NCBI GenBank assembly: GCA_003150225.1
Contig: QAND01000029.1
Location: 42,962 to 106,961, forward strand
Length of the DNA stretch: 64,000 nt
Source of the DNA: Bacillota bacterium
GTDB taxonomy: Bacteria > Bacillota > Clostridia > Christensenellales > QAND01
Reading direction: 5' to 3'
The position numbers and the translations under genes are program-made. The notes beneath the pieces were generated by a model. It was not told where the DNA came from. It was given only the letters and a program-made list of their open reading frames with translations, and did no database searches. Positions 52,238-61,417 of this stretch are shown in pieces; the first letter of the stretch is position 1, and the number at the start of each line of letters is the position of its first letter.

Positions 52238-53482
52238 ATGATCGCAGAACTGATCTCGGTGGGAACCGAGCTTTTAATGGGCCAAATCGTGGATACCAAT
52301 TCCCAATGGCTAAGCCAGCAGCTTTCCGCCATGGGCATCGACGTCTACTATAAGGAGACGGTGGGGGACAACCCCAAAAGAATGCGGGATACCATCGAGA
52401 TGGCCATTCGCCGGAGCGATATCGTCATCACCACCGGCGGCCTGGGCCCCACCGAGGACGACATCACCAAGGAAACCGTAGCCGAGCTCATGGGAGAACC
52501 CCTAGCTCTGCACCAGGAGAGTCTGGATGCGCTGGAGCGTTATTTCGCGGGAAGGGGACGGCCAATGGCGGACATCAACCGTAAACAGGCCATGATGCCG
52601 GTAAACGGCATCACCTTGCCCAACCACCGGGGGACCGCTCCCGGCTGTATCATCGAGAAGGATGGCAAGCGGGCGGTGGTGCTGCCCGGCCCCCCCTCCG
52701 AGATGAAACACATGTTTACCACCAGCGTAGTGCCCTATCTGGAGAGCATCTCCGACAGCGTCCTCCGCTCCGCCTACGTCCGGGTGGCGGAGATCGGGGA
52801 AAGCACCGTGGCGGAAATGCTGGGAGAACTGATCCATAATCAAACCAACCCCACCCTGGCCACATACGCCTCCACCGGGGATGTAACGGTGCGGATCACC
52901 GCCAAATGCAAAAAGGGGGAGGATGCCTCCGCTATTCTAGACCCCATGGTGCAAAGGGTTCAGGAGATCCTGGGGGATAACGTCTATACCGTCAAGGGAG
53001 AGCCCCTTCCTACGGTCATCGCCCAGCTGCTAACCGAGCATCAGAAAACCCTGGCCCTGGCTGAAAGCTGCACCGGCGGCATGGTAACCTCCATGCTGGT
53101 GGATGTTCCTGGCTGCTCCGCGTTTTTAAAGGAGGGCCTGGTTACATACAGCAACGAGGCAAAAGCCCGGCTTCTGGGCGTTCCCATGGCCCTGATCGAG
53201 GAAAAAGGCGCCGTCAGCCAAGAGGTGGCTCATGAGATGGCCAGCCGGGTACGGGAGAACGCCGGCGCTGACTTTGGCCTTGCTATCACTGGCATCGCGG
53301 GACCGGAGGGGGGAACCCCGGAAAAACCCGTTGGGCTGGTGTACATCGGGGTCAGCAGCCAAAGCGGCACCCAGGTCTTTCAGGTAAATTTCTCCCGAAA
53401 CAACCGTGCCAGCAACCGGCTGGGCGCCGCCCAGCGGGCCCTAAATCTGCTGCGCAAGAAGATTCTCGCGGACCTTACATAA
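52238..53482 (+). CDS. cinA: CinA competence/damage-inducible protein
   Basis: 414 residues: an N-terminal MoaB/MogA-like domain (ISVGTELLMGQIVDTNSQWL, TTGGLGPTEDDITKE, LPGPPSEMKHMF) and a C-terminal CinA domain (LALAESCTGGMVTSMLVDV, AITGIAGPEGGTPEKPVG) with nicotinamide mononucleotide deamidase activity in homologues. RBS ACTGGGGG precedes ATG 52238. cinA-recA is a classic competence pairing. Confidence 0.95.
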   Translation: MIAELISVGTELLMGQIVDTNSQWLSQQLSAMGIDVYYKETVGDNPKRMRDTIEMAIRRSDIVITTGGLGPTEDDITKETVAELMGEPLALHQESLDALERYFAGRGRPMADINRKQAMMPVNGITLPNHRGTAPGCIIEKDGKRAVVLPGPPSEMKHMFTTSVVPYLESISDSVLRSAYVRVAEIGESTVAEMLGELIHNQTNPTLATYASTGDVTVRITAKCKKGEDASAILDPMVQRVQEILGDNVYTVKGEPLPTVIAQLLTEHQKTLALAESCTGGMVTSMLVDVPGCSAFLKEGLVTYSNEAKARLLGVPMALIEEKGAVSQEVAHEMASRVRENAGADFGLAITGIAGPEGGTPEKPVGLVYIGVSSQSGTQVFQVNFSRNNRASNRLGAAQRALNLLRKKILADLT

Positions 53483-53497
53483 GAAAGGATAACGGAA

Positions 53498-54538
53498 ATG
53501 GAAAAACAAAAAGCCCTGGATATCGCCCTATTGAACATCGAAAAGAAGTTCGGCAAGGGGGCCGTCATGAAGCTGGGGGAATCCCCCGTAGCCGATATCT
53601 CCTATATTCCAACTGGATGTTTGGACTTGGACCTGGCTCTAGGGGTTGGCGGGCTTCCCCGCGGCCGTATCATTGAGATCTACGGACCGGAGTCCTCGGG
53701 CAAAACCACCGTGGCCCTCCACTGCGTGGCCCAGGCCCAGAAGATGGGCGGCATGGCCGCCTTTATCGATGCGGAGCATGCTCTGGATCCGGTCTATGCC
53801 CAGAAGCTGGGGGTAAATATCGATGAACTCTATGTCTCTCAGCCCGATACCGGGGAACAGGCTCTGGAGATCTGCGAGGCTCTGGTCCGCAGCGGTGCCA
53901 TCGATATCGTGGTGGTGGACAGCGTGGCGGCTCTGGTGCCCCGCGCAGAAATCGAGGGGGATATGGGGGACTCCCATGTGGGTCTTCAGGCTAGGCTCAT
54001 GTCCCAGGCCCTTCGAAAACTGGCGGGAGCCATCAGCAAATCCAACTCCGTGGTCATCTTCATCAACCAGCTTCGGGAGAAGGTAGGGGTTATGTTCGGC
54101 AACCCCGAAACCACCAGCGGTGGCCGCGCCCTCAAGTTCTACGCCAGCGTCCGGCTGGACATCCGCCGTGGCGAGCAGCTAAAGCAGGGGAGCGAGGCCA
54201 TCGGCAACCGCACCCGTGCCAAGGTGGTCAAAAACAAGGTTGCTCCGCCCTTTAAAACGGCGGAATTCGATATGATCTACGGCGAGGGGATCTCCCGGGA
54301 AGGCAGCATTATAGATGTCGGCCTCAGCAAGGATATCCTCCAGCGTAGCGGCTCCTGGTTCTCCTATGAGGGCAACCGGATCGCCCAGGGACGGGAAAAC
54401 GTCCGACAGTATCTGAAGGAAAATCCCCAGGTGGCCGATGAAATCGAAGCCAAGATCCGGGCCCTCCTAGCAGCGGAAAAGAAGCCCAATCAACCCGATA
54501 CGGATGAGCAGCCCGGGGATGCTCCCCAGGCGCCGTAA
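53498..54538 (+). CDS. recA: Recombinase RecA
   Basis: 346 residues: the N-terminal [20 protein letters not shown], Walker [10 protein letters not shown] near residue 67, Walker [11 protein letters not shown], the DNA-binding loop region [19 protein letters not shown] and [18 protein letters not shown]. The C-terminal tail is acidic/proline-rich as usual. No LexA box is visible in the 15-base gap to cinA, so any SOS control must act further upstream. Confidence 0.98.
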   Translation: MEKQKALDIALLNIEKKFGKGAVMKLGESPVADISYIPTGCLDLDLALGVGGLPRGRIIEIYGPESSGKTTVALHCVAQAQKMGGMAAFIDAEHALDPVYAQKLGVNIDELYVSQPDTGEQALEICEALVRSGAIDIVVVDSVAALVPRAEIEGDMGDSHVGLQARLMSQALRKLAGAISKSNSVVIFINQLREKVGVMFGNPETTSGGRALKFYASVRLDIRRGEQLKQGSEAIGNRTRAKVVKNKVAPPFKTAEFDMIYGEGISREGSIIDVGLSKDILQRSGSWFSYEGNRIAQGRENVRQYLKENPQVADEIEAKIRALLAAEKKPNQPDTDEQPGDAPQAP

Positions 54539-54563
54539 CCAGCGAAAATCAAGGAAAGAAAGT

Positions 54564-54585
54564 GACGCCCCCTCATGGGGGCGTC
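54564..54585 (+). terminator. Terminator after recA
   Basis: GACGCCCCC / GGGGGCGTC (54564-54572 with 54577-54585), loop TCAT, with a weak T tail (TTGCTT). Confidence 0.7.
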
Positions 54586-54589
54586 TTGC

Positions 54590-54618
54590 TTGACAAATGT
54601 TTTATCACTGACTAATAT
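54590..54618 (+). promoter_or_regulatory. Sigma-A promoter of rny
   Basis: TTGACA (54590-54595), 17 bases, TAATAT (54613-54618). It gives a leader of about 100 bases before the rny start. Confidence 0.7.
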
Positions 54619-54670
54619 TGAATTATTGGCCTTTGTATCCCGGTATGTTGGGGTTATATATCCACCATGA

Positions 54671-54715
54671 TTCCACCGGCCGGTATACGCGGGTTTCAGA
54701 TAGATGGAGGTGGAA
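54671..54715 (+). promoter_or_regulatory. Leader helix covering the rny ribosome site
   Basis: TTCCACC (54671-54677) can pair with GGTGGAA (54709-54715), which contains half of the Shine-Dalgarno sequence GGAGGTGG. A second copy, TCCACC (54661-54666), could pair there as well. This suggests control of RNase Y translation. Confidence 0.4.
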
Positions 54716-54722
54716 TTGTAAT

Positions 54723-56276
54723 TTGTTAGGACCAATGGAGATCGTCCTCATCGTTGTGGGCGTGCTTCTGGCCCTGGGCGTCGGCCTGTTCTGCGGGTAT
54801 CTGTACCGCAAGCGGGTAGCGGAACGCAAGGTCGCCCAGGCAGAGGATGCCGTACACAGGATGATCGAGGAAGCGCAGAAGCGCGCCGAGGCCATCAAGA
54901 AGGAAAACCTTTTTGAAGCCAAGGAGGAAATTCTCCGTTTGCGGGACGAGCTGGATAAAGAGACCAGGGACCGGCGGAACGAGCTGCAGCGTTCGGAACG
55001 CCGCCTCTTCCAGAAGGAAGAGACCATGGACCGCAAGCTGGAAAGCATTGAGCAAAAGGAACAAAATCTCACCAATCGTCAAAAGGAGCTGCAGAAAAAA
55101 TTTGACGACCTGGATGCCCTCATCCAGAAGCAGGTGGATGATCTGGAGCGCATCTCGGGGATGACCCGGGACGAAGCCAAGGATCTTCTGCTGAAGAACA
55201 TCGAACGAACCGCCCGCCACGACGCGGCCCTTCTGATCCGGGAAATCGAGCAGGAGGCCAAGGACGAGGCCGAGAAAAGGGCAAACAACATCATCGGGCT
55301 GGCCATTCAGCGGTGCGCCGCGGATCACGTGGCCGAAACCACCGTGTCGGTGGTGCAGCTGCCCAACGATGAAATGAAAGGCCGGATCATCGGCAGGGAA
55401 GGGCGCAATATCCGCGCCCTGGAGCAGGCTACTGGAATAGATTTAATCATTGATGATACTCCTGAAGCCGTGATCCTATCCGGGTTTGATCCCGTCCGTC
55501 GGGAGGTAGCCCGCATCGTGCTGGAGCGCCTCATCGCGGATGGACGGATCCATCCCGCCCGCATCGAAGAGATGGTGGGCAAAGCACAGAAAGAAGTAGC
55601 CCAGATCATCCGGGAAGCCGGCGAACAAGCCGTGTTTGAAACCGGTATCCACGGGCTGCATCCCGAGCTGGTTCGCCTCTTGGGTCGGCTCCGTTACCGT
55701 ACCAGCTACGGCCAGAACGTTTTAAAGCACAGCATCGAAGTTTCCCATGTTGCCGGCCTAATGGCGGCTGAAATGGGCTGCGACGTAGCGCTGTGCAAAC
55801 GCGCCGGCCTGCTTCACGACATCGGCAAAGCGGTGGACCACGAGGTGGAGGGTCCCCACGTGCAGATTGGCGTGGATCTAGCCAAGAAATACCGGGAAAA
55901 CGCCGATGTAATCCACTGCATCGCCGCCCACCACGGGGACATCGAGCCCACCACGGTGGAGGCCATGCTGGTTCAGGCAGCGGATGCCGTTTCGGCGGCT
56001 CGGCCCGGCGCTCGGCGGGAAAGCTTGGAGCACTACATCAAACGGCTCACCATGCTGGAGGACATCGCCAACTCCTTTGATGGTGTGGAAAAATCCTTCG
56101 CCATCCAAGCCGGGCGGGAGATTCGCATCATGGTCAAGCCCGAGGACGTGTCGGATGACGGCGCTGTTCTCATTGCCAGGGACATCGTCAAGCGCATCGA
56201 GGATGAGCTGGACTATCCCGGCCAGATCAAGGTCAACGTCATTCGGGAAACCCGGATCGTGGACTACGCAAAGTAA
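54723..56276 (+). CDS. rny: Ribonuclease Y
   Basis: Membrane-anchored endonuclease that starts mRNA decay in Bacillota. 517 residues: an N-terminal helix ([20 protein letters not shown]), a long coiled coil (about 30-200), a KH domain ([20 protein letters not shown]) and the HD domain ([28 protein letters not shown]). I use TTG 54723, nine bases after GGAGGTGG, which gives the normal family length; ATG 54735 is the alternative. Confidence 0.95.
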   Translation: MLGPMEIVLIVVGVLLALGVGLFCGYLYRKRVAERKVAQAEDAVHRMIEEAQKRAEAIKKENLFEAKEEILRLRDELDKETRDRRNELQRSERRLFQKEETMDRKLESIEQKEQNLTNRQKELQKKFDDLDALIQKQVDDLERISGMTRDEAKDLLLKNIERTARHDAALLIREIEQEAKDEAEKRANNIIGLAIQRCAADHVAETTVSVVQLPNDEMKGRIIGREGRNIRALEQATGIDLIIDDTPEAVILSGFDPVRREVARIVLERLIADGRIHPARIEEMVGKAQKEVAQIIREAGEQAVFETGIHGLHPELVRLLGRLRYRTSYGQNVLKHSIEVSHVAGLMAAEMGCDVALCKRAGLLHDIGKAVDHEVEGPHVQIGVDLAKKYRENADVIHCIAAHHGDIEPTTVEAMLVQAADAVSAARPGARRESLEHYIKRLTMLEDIANSFDGVEKSFAIQAGREIRIMVKPEDVSDDGAVLIARDIVKRIEDELDYPGQIKVNVIRETRIVDYAK

Positions 56277-56292
56277 CCTCCAAACCGACTCC

Positions 56293-56326
56293 AAAACCCA
56301 TCCGCATCAGCGGATGGGTTTTTCTT
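56293..56326 (+). terminator. Terminator after rny
   Basis: Perfect 13-base stem (56293-56305 with 56310-56322), loop ATCA, followed by a T-rich tail. Confidence 0.92.
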
Positions 56327-56396
56327 TTGCGCTTGCTCCACCAACAACTAACTGATAGAATAAAATAATTAAGTATATAATGAAAGAAATTAAGGT

Positions 56397-57548
56397 GTGA
56401 AAGATATCTTGAAGAACATCAGAATTATTGCATTGCATCTAGCATTTGGTGGTGTTGAAAAGGCAATTGTTAATATGGCTAACCTATTTATTGAGTTGGG
56501 TTATCCAGTGGAAATAATCTGTGTTTACCGCATGCCTAATAGTCCGGCTTTTCCGCTGAACGCACAAGTACAGGTTACTTATTTATTAAAGAATACTCCC
56601 AATCGCCAGCAGTGGAAGGAATGCTTGAAAAAAAAGAGGCTTTTTCAATTAATAAAAGAAAGCATAAAAGCAATTCGCATTTTACTTCATAAAAAGTATT
56701 CTGTGTATCGAGCCATTCGAAATATCCAAGATGGAATTATTATTACTACCCGCCACGAGGATACGCTTGTCTTATCAAAATATGGCCGTTCCAACGTTTT
56801 TAAAATTGCCCAGCTCCATCACGACCATCAATTCAATCAAAAGCTGCTGAAAGCCTGTTCCTCTGGCTATACAAATATCGATGTATTTACACTTTTAACC
56901 CCTCAATTAGCAGATGAAATGCGGGAAATAATGAAAAAAAACCAGAATACTAGAGTAATATGTATTCCCAATTTTTTAGAACAGCTACCGGAAAAAGTTG
57001 CTTTTGCAAATCGAAAAAAAATAATAATAGCAGTGGGGCGCTTGAATCGCGTGAAAGGATTTTCTCGGTTAATAGAGATTTTTTCTCAAATTCATTCAGC
57101 AGTACCTGATTGGAAACTTCTAATCGTGGGTGAGGGAGAGGAACGCTCAAGTTTAGAAACGTTAATTCAATCATTTTCTCTGGAGAATCAGGTTATGCTC
57201 ACAGGGCAAAAAAGTTCCACTGAAATAGAAGAACTCATGAATGACGCTTCTATTTACGCAATGACTTCCCATAGCGAAGGTCTTCCTTTTGTCTTATTGG
57301 AAGCCCTTAGTTGTGGTCTTCCTATCATTGCCTATGACGTGCGAGTTGGCCCCCGAGCTATTGTAGAAGATCGAGTAAATGGGTTCTTGATACCGGAGCA
57401 TGATCAGCAGAAATTTATCATGGCGTTGTTAGATTTAATTCAAAATGATAATCTTCGTCAAACCATGTCAAATCATGCGTATGCCCGCGCAAAAGATTTC
57501 TCAAAAGATCGTATTAAAAATCAATGGAATAATATCCTTAAGAATTGA
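56397..57548 (+). CDS. Glycosyltransferase family 4, AT-rich and probably acquired
   Basis: 383 residues of the GT-B fold. The N-terminal domain has LHLAFGGVEKAIVNMANLF. The C-terminal Rossmann domain has AVGRLNRVKGFSRLIEIF, LLIVGEGEER and the nucleotide-sugar motif SHSEGLPFVLLEALSCGLPIIAYDV. It probably adds a hexose to a surface polymer. The gene is clearly more AT-rich and uses different codons than its neighbours, and it stands alone between the rny terminator and the next promoter. GTG 56397 leaves no space after AAGG; TTG 56409, giving MKNIRIIALHL, may be the true start. Confidence 0.88.
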   Translation: MKDILKNIRIIALHLAFGGVEKAIVNMANLFIELGYPVEIICVYRMPNSPAFPLNAQVQVTYLLKNTPNRQQWKECLKKKRLFQLIKESIKAIRILLHKKYSVYRAIRNIQDGIIITTRHEDTLVLSKYGRSNVFKIAQLHHDHQFNQKLLKACSSGYTNIDVFTLLTPQLADEMREIMKKNQNTRVICIPNFLEQLPEKVAFANRKKIIIAVGRLNRVKGFSRLIEIFSQIHSAVPDWKLLIVGEGEERSSLETLIQSFSLENQVMLTGQKSSTEIEELMNDASIYAMTSHSEGLPFVLLEALSCGLPIIAYDVRVGPRAIVEDRVNGFLIPEHDQQKFIMALLDLIQNDNLRQTMSNHAYARAKDFSKDRIKNQWNNILKN

Positions 57549-57599
57549 ATTCTACGCCCCCTTCTTTTCACAATCCATTCCCCATAACAACGGCTTTTT

Positions 57600-57608
57600 T
57601 GATATAAT
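57600..57608 (+). promoter_or_regulatory. Extended -10 promoter of the dipeptidase gene
   Basis: TGATATAAT (57600-57608), an extended -10; no convincing -35 upstream. Confidence 0.45.
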
Positions 57609-57647
57609 CAAGTCATATGAGTTAGAACAGAAAGGGAGTTTTGCGTA

Positions 57648-58595
57648 GTGAACGTCTATCCCATTGCCGATGCCCATACCGACTATCTTTATAGCCTTCT
57701 TAATGGTATCTCCCCACTGATGGGCGGAATACCGGATCAAATTCATGTCAGCAGGGAATCCTTACAAAAGGGGAACGTGCGCCTGCAGTTCTTTGCCGCT
57801 TTTGTGGATTCCAAGGAACACCCCGATTCCGTTACCCGCTGCCTGGAGTTGATCGACCAATACCGCCTTATGCTGGACGCCTGGGGAGACGATATCGTGG
57901 AACTCACCCGGGATAACCTGGACGATGTGCTGGCAAACGGCCCCATTGGGGCGGTACTAGCCATAGAAGGCGGGGATGCTATCAACGGCAGCCTGGGCGT
58001 GCTGAGGACCATGTACCGCCTGGGGGTCCGTGCCATGACCCTGGTATGGAACCGGGAAAATGCCATTGCCACACCGGCCATTCTCAACGCCGAGGAAGGG
58101 CTGAAGCCCTTCGGCTTCGAATGCGTCCGGGAGATGAACCGTCTGGGCATGGCCATCGACGTATCCCATCTGAATACCCGGGGCTTCTGGGACGTGATAG
58201 AAACCTCCACCCAGCCCATCTTGGCCACCCATAGCAACGCCAAGGCCATAACAGGCCATTTTCGTAATCTGGACGACGAGCAAATCAAGGCGGTCATCGC
58301 CCAGAAGGGATTTATCGGCATCAACTTCTGCGCCCCCTTCCTCAACGAAGACGAGGACGCCTGCTGTCTTGACGATATGATCCGCCATATCGACCATATT
58401 CTCAGCCTGGGTGGGGAAGAGGTGCTGGGCCTGGGCTCCGATTGGGATGGCATCGGCCGCTGTCCCCGGGAGCTCCACGGCGCGCAGGACTTCCAGCTAA
58501 TCCTCAGCCGCCTCCGTGACGCGGGCTGCTCCGAAACGCTGATTGAGGGCATCGCCTACAAGAATCTAGCTCGGTATATGAGAGCGTTTTTATAG
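57648..58595 (+). CDS. Membrane dipeptidase family (peptidase M19)
   Basis: 315 residues of the renal-dipeptidase TIM barrel: the first zinc site DAHTD near the N-terminus, LAIEGGDAI with the bridging glutamate, MAIDVSHLNTRGFWDV, ATHSNAKAI and the closing LGLGSDWDGIG. Such enzymes cleave dipeptides, often with a D-residue at the second place. GTG 57648 follows AAAGGGAG. No signal peptide, so it acts in the cytoplasm. Confidence 0.92.
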   Translation: MNVYPIADAHTDYLYSLLNGISPLMGGIPDQIHVSRESLQKGNVRLQFFAAFVDSKEHPDSVTRCLELIDQYRLMLDAWGDDIVELTRDNLDDVLANGPIGAVLAIEGGDAINGSLGVLRTMYRLGVRAMTLVWNRENAIATPAILNAEEGLKPFGFECVREMNRLGMAIDVSHLNTRGFWDVIETSTQPILATHSNAKAITGHFRNLDDEQIKAVIAQKGFIGINFCAPFLNEDEDACCLDDMIRHIDHILSLGGEEVLGLGSDWDGIGRCPRELHGAQDFQLILSRLRDAGCSETLIEGIAYKNLARYMRAFL

Positions 58596-58623
58596 GAAAA
58601 AGTCCCGCAAAACCGGCGTTTTA

Positions 58624-58652
58624 TTGACATTTAACCGACCGGTTGGTATAGT
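58624..58652 (+). promoter_or_regulatory. Strong sigma-A promoter with operator-like palindrome
   Basis: TTGACA (58624-58629), 17 bases, TATAGT (58647-58652). The spacer contains ACCGACCGGTTGGT (58634-58647), a palindrome with six of seven pairs that resembles TetR-family operators. Confidence 0.75.
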
Positions 58653-58707
58653 AATAAATCAGTGGTATATGGTTATTTAGGACATTCTTAGGATTGAAGG
58701 TACCGTC

Positions 58708-59670
58708 ATGACATACGTTCTCGCCTTTGCGCTGGCCTTTGTAATCGTGGTGGCGCTGATGCCCGCGTTTATCAAACTGGCGCATAAGCTGGATTTTGTA
58801 GACCGCCCCAATCAGAGGAAGATGCATAAAACCCCCGTACCCCAACTGGGAAGCCTTCCCGTGTACGCTGGGTTTATTGTGACGTTCACCCTCTTTGGCG
58901 GCTATCAGCAGCCACGGCTGTTCATCGGCTACCTAGTAGGCAGCTTGATGATCCTCTCCATCGGCCTGGTGGATGACTACTATAAGACCCGGGGAAAGGA
59001 TTTTCCTGCGTTCCCCAAGTTCGCGGTGCAGCTCTTAGCCGCGGTGGTGATGTTCCTTTCGGGCGCCGTGTTCCGTGGGTTTGGCAACCCATTTAATGGC
59101 GAATACATCCTATTGCCATCCTATCTTCAGTTTATTCTGACGGTGGTTTGGATCTACGGCGTCACTACCGTTATCAACTTCATAGACGGCCTGGACGCCC
59201 TGTCTGGCAGCATCACCATCATCTCAGCCGTCACCCTTTTTGTGGTCTCCCTGAGTACCCCTTATAGCCTTGCCAGCATAATGGCCATCACCTTGGTAGG
59301 GGTCAGCTTGGGATACCTGATGTACAATAAGCCTCCGGCCAAAGTGTACTATGGCGATTCCGGCGCCTCCTTCCTGGGGTTTACCCTGTCCGTCATCGCA
59401 CTGTTCGGAACCTTCAAACAGGCCACGCTGCTGTCCCTGTTCGTACCCATTCTGGCTCTAGGGGTTCCCATCTTCGACAATATCCTGGTGGTTTACCGTC
59501 GCATCAAAAACGGCAAGCCCCCTTATAAGGCCGATAAGACCCACCTCCACCACCGTTTGGTGGCCATGGGCATGAGTCCCAAACAGACGGTCGTGGTGAT
59601 CTGTCTCATCAACGCCTGTTTCTCCCTGGTGGCCATTCTCCTGTTCTTCATCAATTCCAACGTCTGGTAG
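58708..59670 (+). CDS. Undecaprenyl-phosphate sugar-1-phosphate transferase (TagO/WecA-like)
   Basis: 320 residues with about ten membrane helices and the polyprenyl-phosphate transferase motifs DRPNQRKMHKTPVPQLG, GLVDDYY, NFIDGLDAL, YGDSGASFLGF and the cytoplasmic DKTHLHHRLVAMGMS loop, typical of the WecA/TagO branch and not MraY. It starts a wall or capsule polymer by putting HexNAc-1-phosphate on undecaprenyl phosphate. It stands alone under its own strong promoter. Confidence 0.92.
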   Translation: MTYVLAFALAFVIVVALMPAFIKLAHKLDFVDRPNQRKMHKTPVPQLGSLPVYAGFIVTFTLFGGYQQPRLFIGYLVGSLMILSIGLVDDYYKTRGKDFPAFPKFAVQLLAAVVMFLSGAVFRGFGNPFNGEYILLPSYLQFILTVVWIYGVTTVINFIDGLDALSGSITIISAVTLFVVSLSTPYSLASIMAITLVGVSLGYLMYNKPPAKVYYGDSGASFLGFTLSVIALFGTFKQATLLSLFVPILALGVPIFDNILVVYRRIKNGKPPYKADKTHLHHRLVAMGMSPKQTVVVICLINACFSLVAILLFFINSNVW

Positions 59671-59702
59671 AGGGCAGGGGAGTCCCCGCAATACCTGAAA
59701 CC

Positions 59703-59735
59703 GCCGCACGCGTCGCTGTGCGGCCTATATTTATC
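59703..59735 (+). terminator. Terminator after the TagO/WecA-like gene
   Basis: GCCGCAC / GTGCGGC (59703-59709 with 59718-59724), followed by CTATATTTATCTT. Confidence 0.65.
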
Positions 59736-59807
59736 TTGGGTAAAAGAAATGAAAAAGCGTACGGCCATGGGCGCTCAAAAAGGACGTTATTGGGGAAAAG
59801 CGCTTTA

Positions 59808-59844
59808 TAAAAAACGCCGCAAGCCATAACATACAGCTTGCGGC
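59808..59844 (-). terminator. Terminator of the tRNA-Trp gene
   Basis: On the minus strand GCCGCAAGC (59844-59836) pairs with GCTTGCGGC (59824-59816), followed by GTTTTTT. It ends transcription a few bases after the CCA end. Confidence 0.85.
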
Positions 59845-59848
59845 AACA

Positions 59849-59923
59849 TGGCAGGGGAGACGCGACTCGAACACGCAACCAACGGTTTTGGAGACCGTGA
59901 CTCTACCATTGAGCTACTCCCCT
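59849..59923 (-). tRNA. trnW: tRNA-Trp (anticodon CCA)
   Basis: 75 bases forming a full cloverleaf: acceptor AGGGGAG/CTCCCCT, D arm GCTC/GAGT, anticodon arm ACGGT-CTCCAAA-ACCGT with anticodon CCA, T arm with loop TTCGAGT, discriminator G and an encoded CCA end. A sigma-A promoter and a terminator flank it. Confidence 0.97.
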
Positions 59924-59940
59924 ATCAATAGGACTTTGTC

Positions 59941-59969
59941 ATTATAGCGAAATTTGCCACAATAGTCAA
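59941..59969 (-). promoter_or_regulatory. Sigma-A promoter of tRNA-Trp
   Basis: On the minus strand TTGACT (59969-59964), 17 bases, TATAAT (59946-59941), 18 bases before the tRNA. Confidence 0.85.
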
Positions 59970-59993
59970 CCAAAGAAAGGACGGGATCAATAG

Positions 59994-60803
59994 ATGAAAA
60001 TCGGTTTTATCGGAATGGGGAATATGGCCCAAGCCATTCTGGGCGGCATCATCGAAAAGGAGGTTTTCCCGCCGGAGGATCTGTTGGCTTTCGACCTGGA
60101 CAGCGAAAAACTCAAGGATGCCAGCCTCAAATTTGGTTTTATGCTGGGGGATAGCAACGCAGAGCTGGTCAAAGCGTGCGATCTCATCTTCCTAGCCGTT
60201 AAACCGCAGTATTTTGCCGGCGTGGCAAAGGAGATCCGCGACCTGGTCACTCCCGAAAAAGCTTTTATCTCCATTATGGCTGGCCTTTCCAACGACAACA
60301 TCAAAGCCCATCTGGGGGAGCATGCCCGAATCCTCCGGGTGATGCCAAATCTTCCTCTAACGGTGGGAGAGGGGATGACCTGCCTCTGTGCTGAGCACGA
60401 TCTCACCCTTACGGAATATGCCCTGGCGGTTTCCACCTTCTCCGCCGTCGGCAGGGTGGAGATTCTAAGTGAAAAGGACATCAGCGCTTTTGCGGCCATC
60501 GCCGGCTCCAGCCCGGCCTATGTGTTCCTATTTCTGGAGGCCATGGCCGACGCCGCCTGTATGGCCGGCATTCCCCGGAGCGTGGCCTATCCCGTTTGCG
60601 CCCAAGCGGTATTGGGAAGCGCCAAGCTAGCCCTTAGCTCACAACACCATGTGGCCGAGCTAAAGGATATGGTCTGTTCTCCCGGAGGCACCACCATAGA
60701 AGGGGTTTACGCCCTGGAGCAGGGCGGATTCCGCAAAACGGTGATGGACAGCGTTTTAAAAGCCGTAGAGAAATTTGATCGCATGCAGGGGAGCGGCAAG
60801 TGA
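59994..60803 (+). CDS. proC: Pyrroline-5-carboxylate reductase
   Basis: Last step of proline synthesis. 269 residues: the N-terminal Rossmann motif GFIGMGNMAQAILGG, AVKPQYF, RVMPNLP, and the C-terminal dimer domain with AGSSPAYVFLFLEAMADAA and the signature VCSPGGTTIEGVYALEQGGFR. RBS AAAGGACGGG upstream. It overlaps rnhA by 4 bases. Confidence 0.96.
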   Translation: MKIGFIGMGNMAQAILGGIIEKEVFPPEDLLAFDLDSEKLKDASLKFGFMLGDSNAELVKACDLIFLAVKPQYFAGVAKEIRDLVTPEKAFISIMAGLSNDNIKAHLGEHARILRVMPNLPLTVGEGMTCLCAEHDLTLTEYALAVSTFSAVGRVEILSEKDISAFAAIAGSSPAYVFLFLEAMADAACMAGIPRSVAYPVCAQAVLGSAKLALSSQHHVAELKDMVCSPGGTTIEGVYALEQGGFRKTVMDSVLKAVEKFDRMQGSGK

Positions 60804-61261
60804 AGGCGGTCTCCATCTATTCTGACGGCGCCTGCAGCGGCAATCCAGGGCCGGGAGGATGGGGAACCATCCTCATCTATGGGAGCCAGGAAAAGGAGCT
60901 GTCCGGCCACGACCCGGACACCACCAACAACCGCATGGAGCTTCTGGGGGCCATCCGGGGATTGGAAGCCCTTAACCAACCATGTCAGGTGACCCTTTAT
61001 TCCGACAGCGCCTATCTCTGCAATGCCATCAATCAGGGATGGCTCGTCAACTGGCAGCGGAATGGCTTCCTCAAAAAGGACAAAAAACCGGTGGAAAACG
61101 TGGATCTGTGGAAAAGCCTCTTGATCCAGATGGAAAAGCATCGGATCTCCTTCGTCAAGGTAAAGGGCCATGCCGACAACGCCTATAACAACCGCTGTGA
61201 TGCACTGGCCCGCGGCGCCATTGCCGCTTATCGCAAAGGTCTAGCGGAAAGCCGCTCATAA
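60800..61261 (+). CDS. rnhA: Ribonuclease HI
   Basis: Cleaves RNA in RNA-DNA hybrids. 153 residues with the DEDD active site: SIYSDGACSGNPGPGGWG (Asp), NNRMELLGAIRGLEAL (Glu), LYSDSAYLCNAI (Asp) and VKGHADNAYNNRCDALA (His and Asp). The basic handle region is present. GTG start overlapping the proC stop. Confidence 0.96.
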   Translation: MKAVSIYSDGACSGNPGPGGWGTILIYGSQEKELSGHDPDTTNNRMELLGAIRGLEALNQPCQVTLYSDSAYLCNAINQGWLVNWQRNGFLKKDKKPVENVDLWKSLLIQMEKHRISFVKVKGHADNAYNNRCDALARGAIAAYRKGLAESRS

Positions 61262-61349
61262 AATACGAGCCAGCGGGTAGCTTACACCGAATATGCATGG
61301 GGGACGTGTCCGCACAACTATGCGCAAAACACAAGTTTTACGAAGAGTA

Positions 61350-61378
61350 TTGACGGATTTTCCGGGGAATGGTATGCT
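61350..61378 (+). promoter_or_regulatory. Sigma-A promoter of the tyrosine recombinase gene
   Basis: TTGACG (61350-61355), 17 bases, TATGCT (61373-61378) with TG before the -10. Confidence 0.65.
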
Positions 61379-61417
61379 GTACCCGGAAAATCCTTTTTTC
61401 TTGGGATGTGAAAACCA

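Noticed and set aside
61262..61349. Possible small RNA or terminator between rnhA and the recombinase gene
   Set aside because: Only short pairings (GGAC/GTCC, GCAT/ATGC) and no T run.
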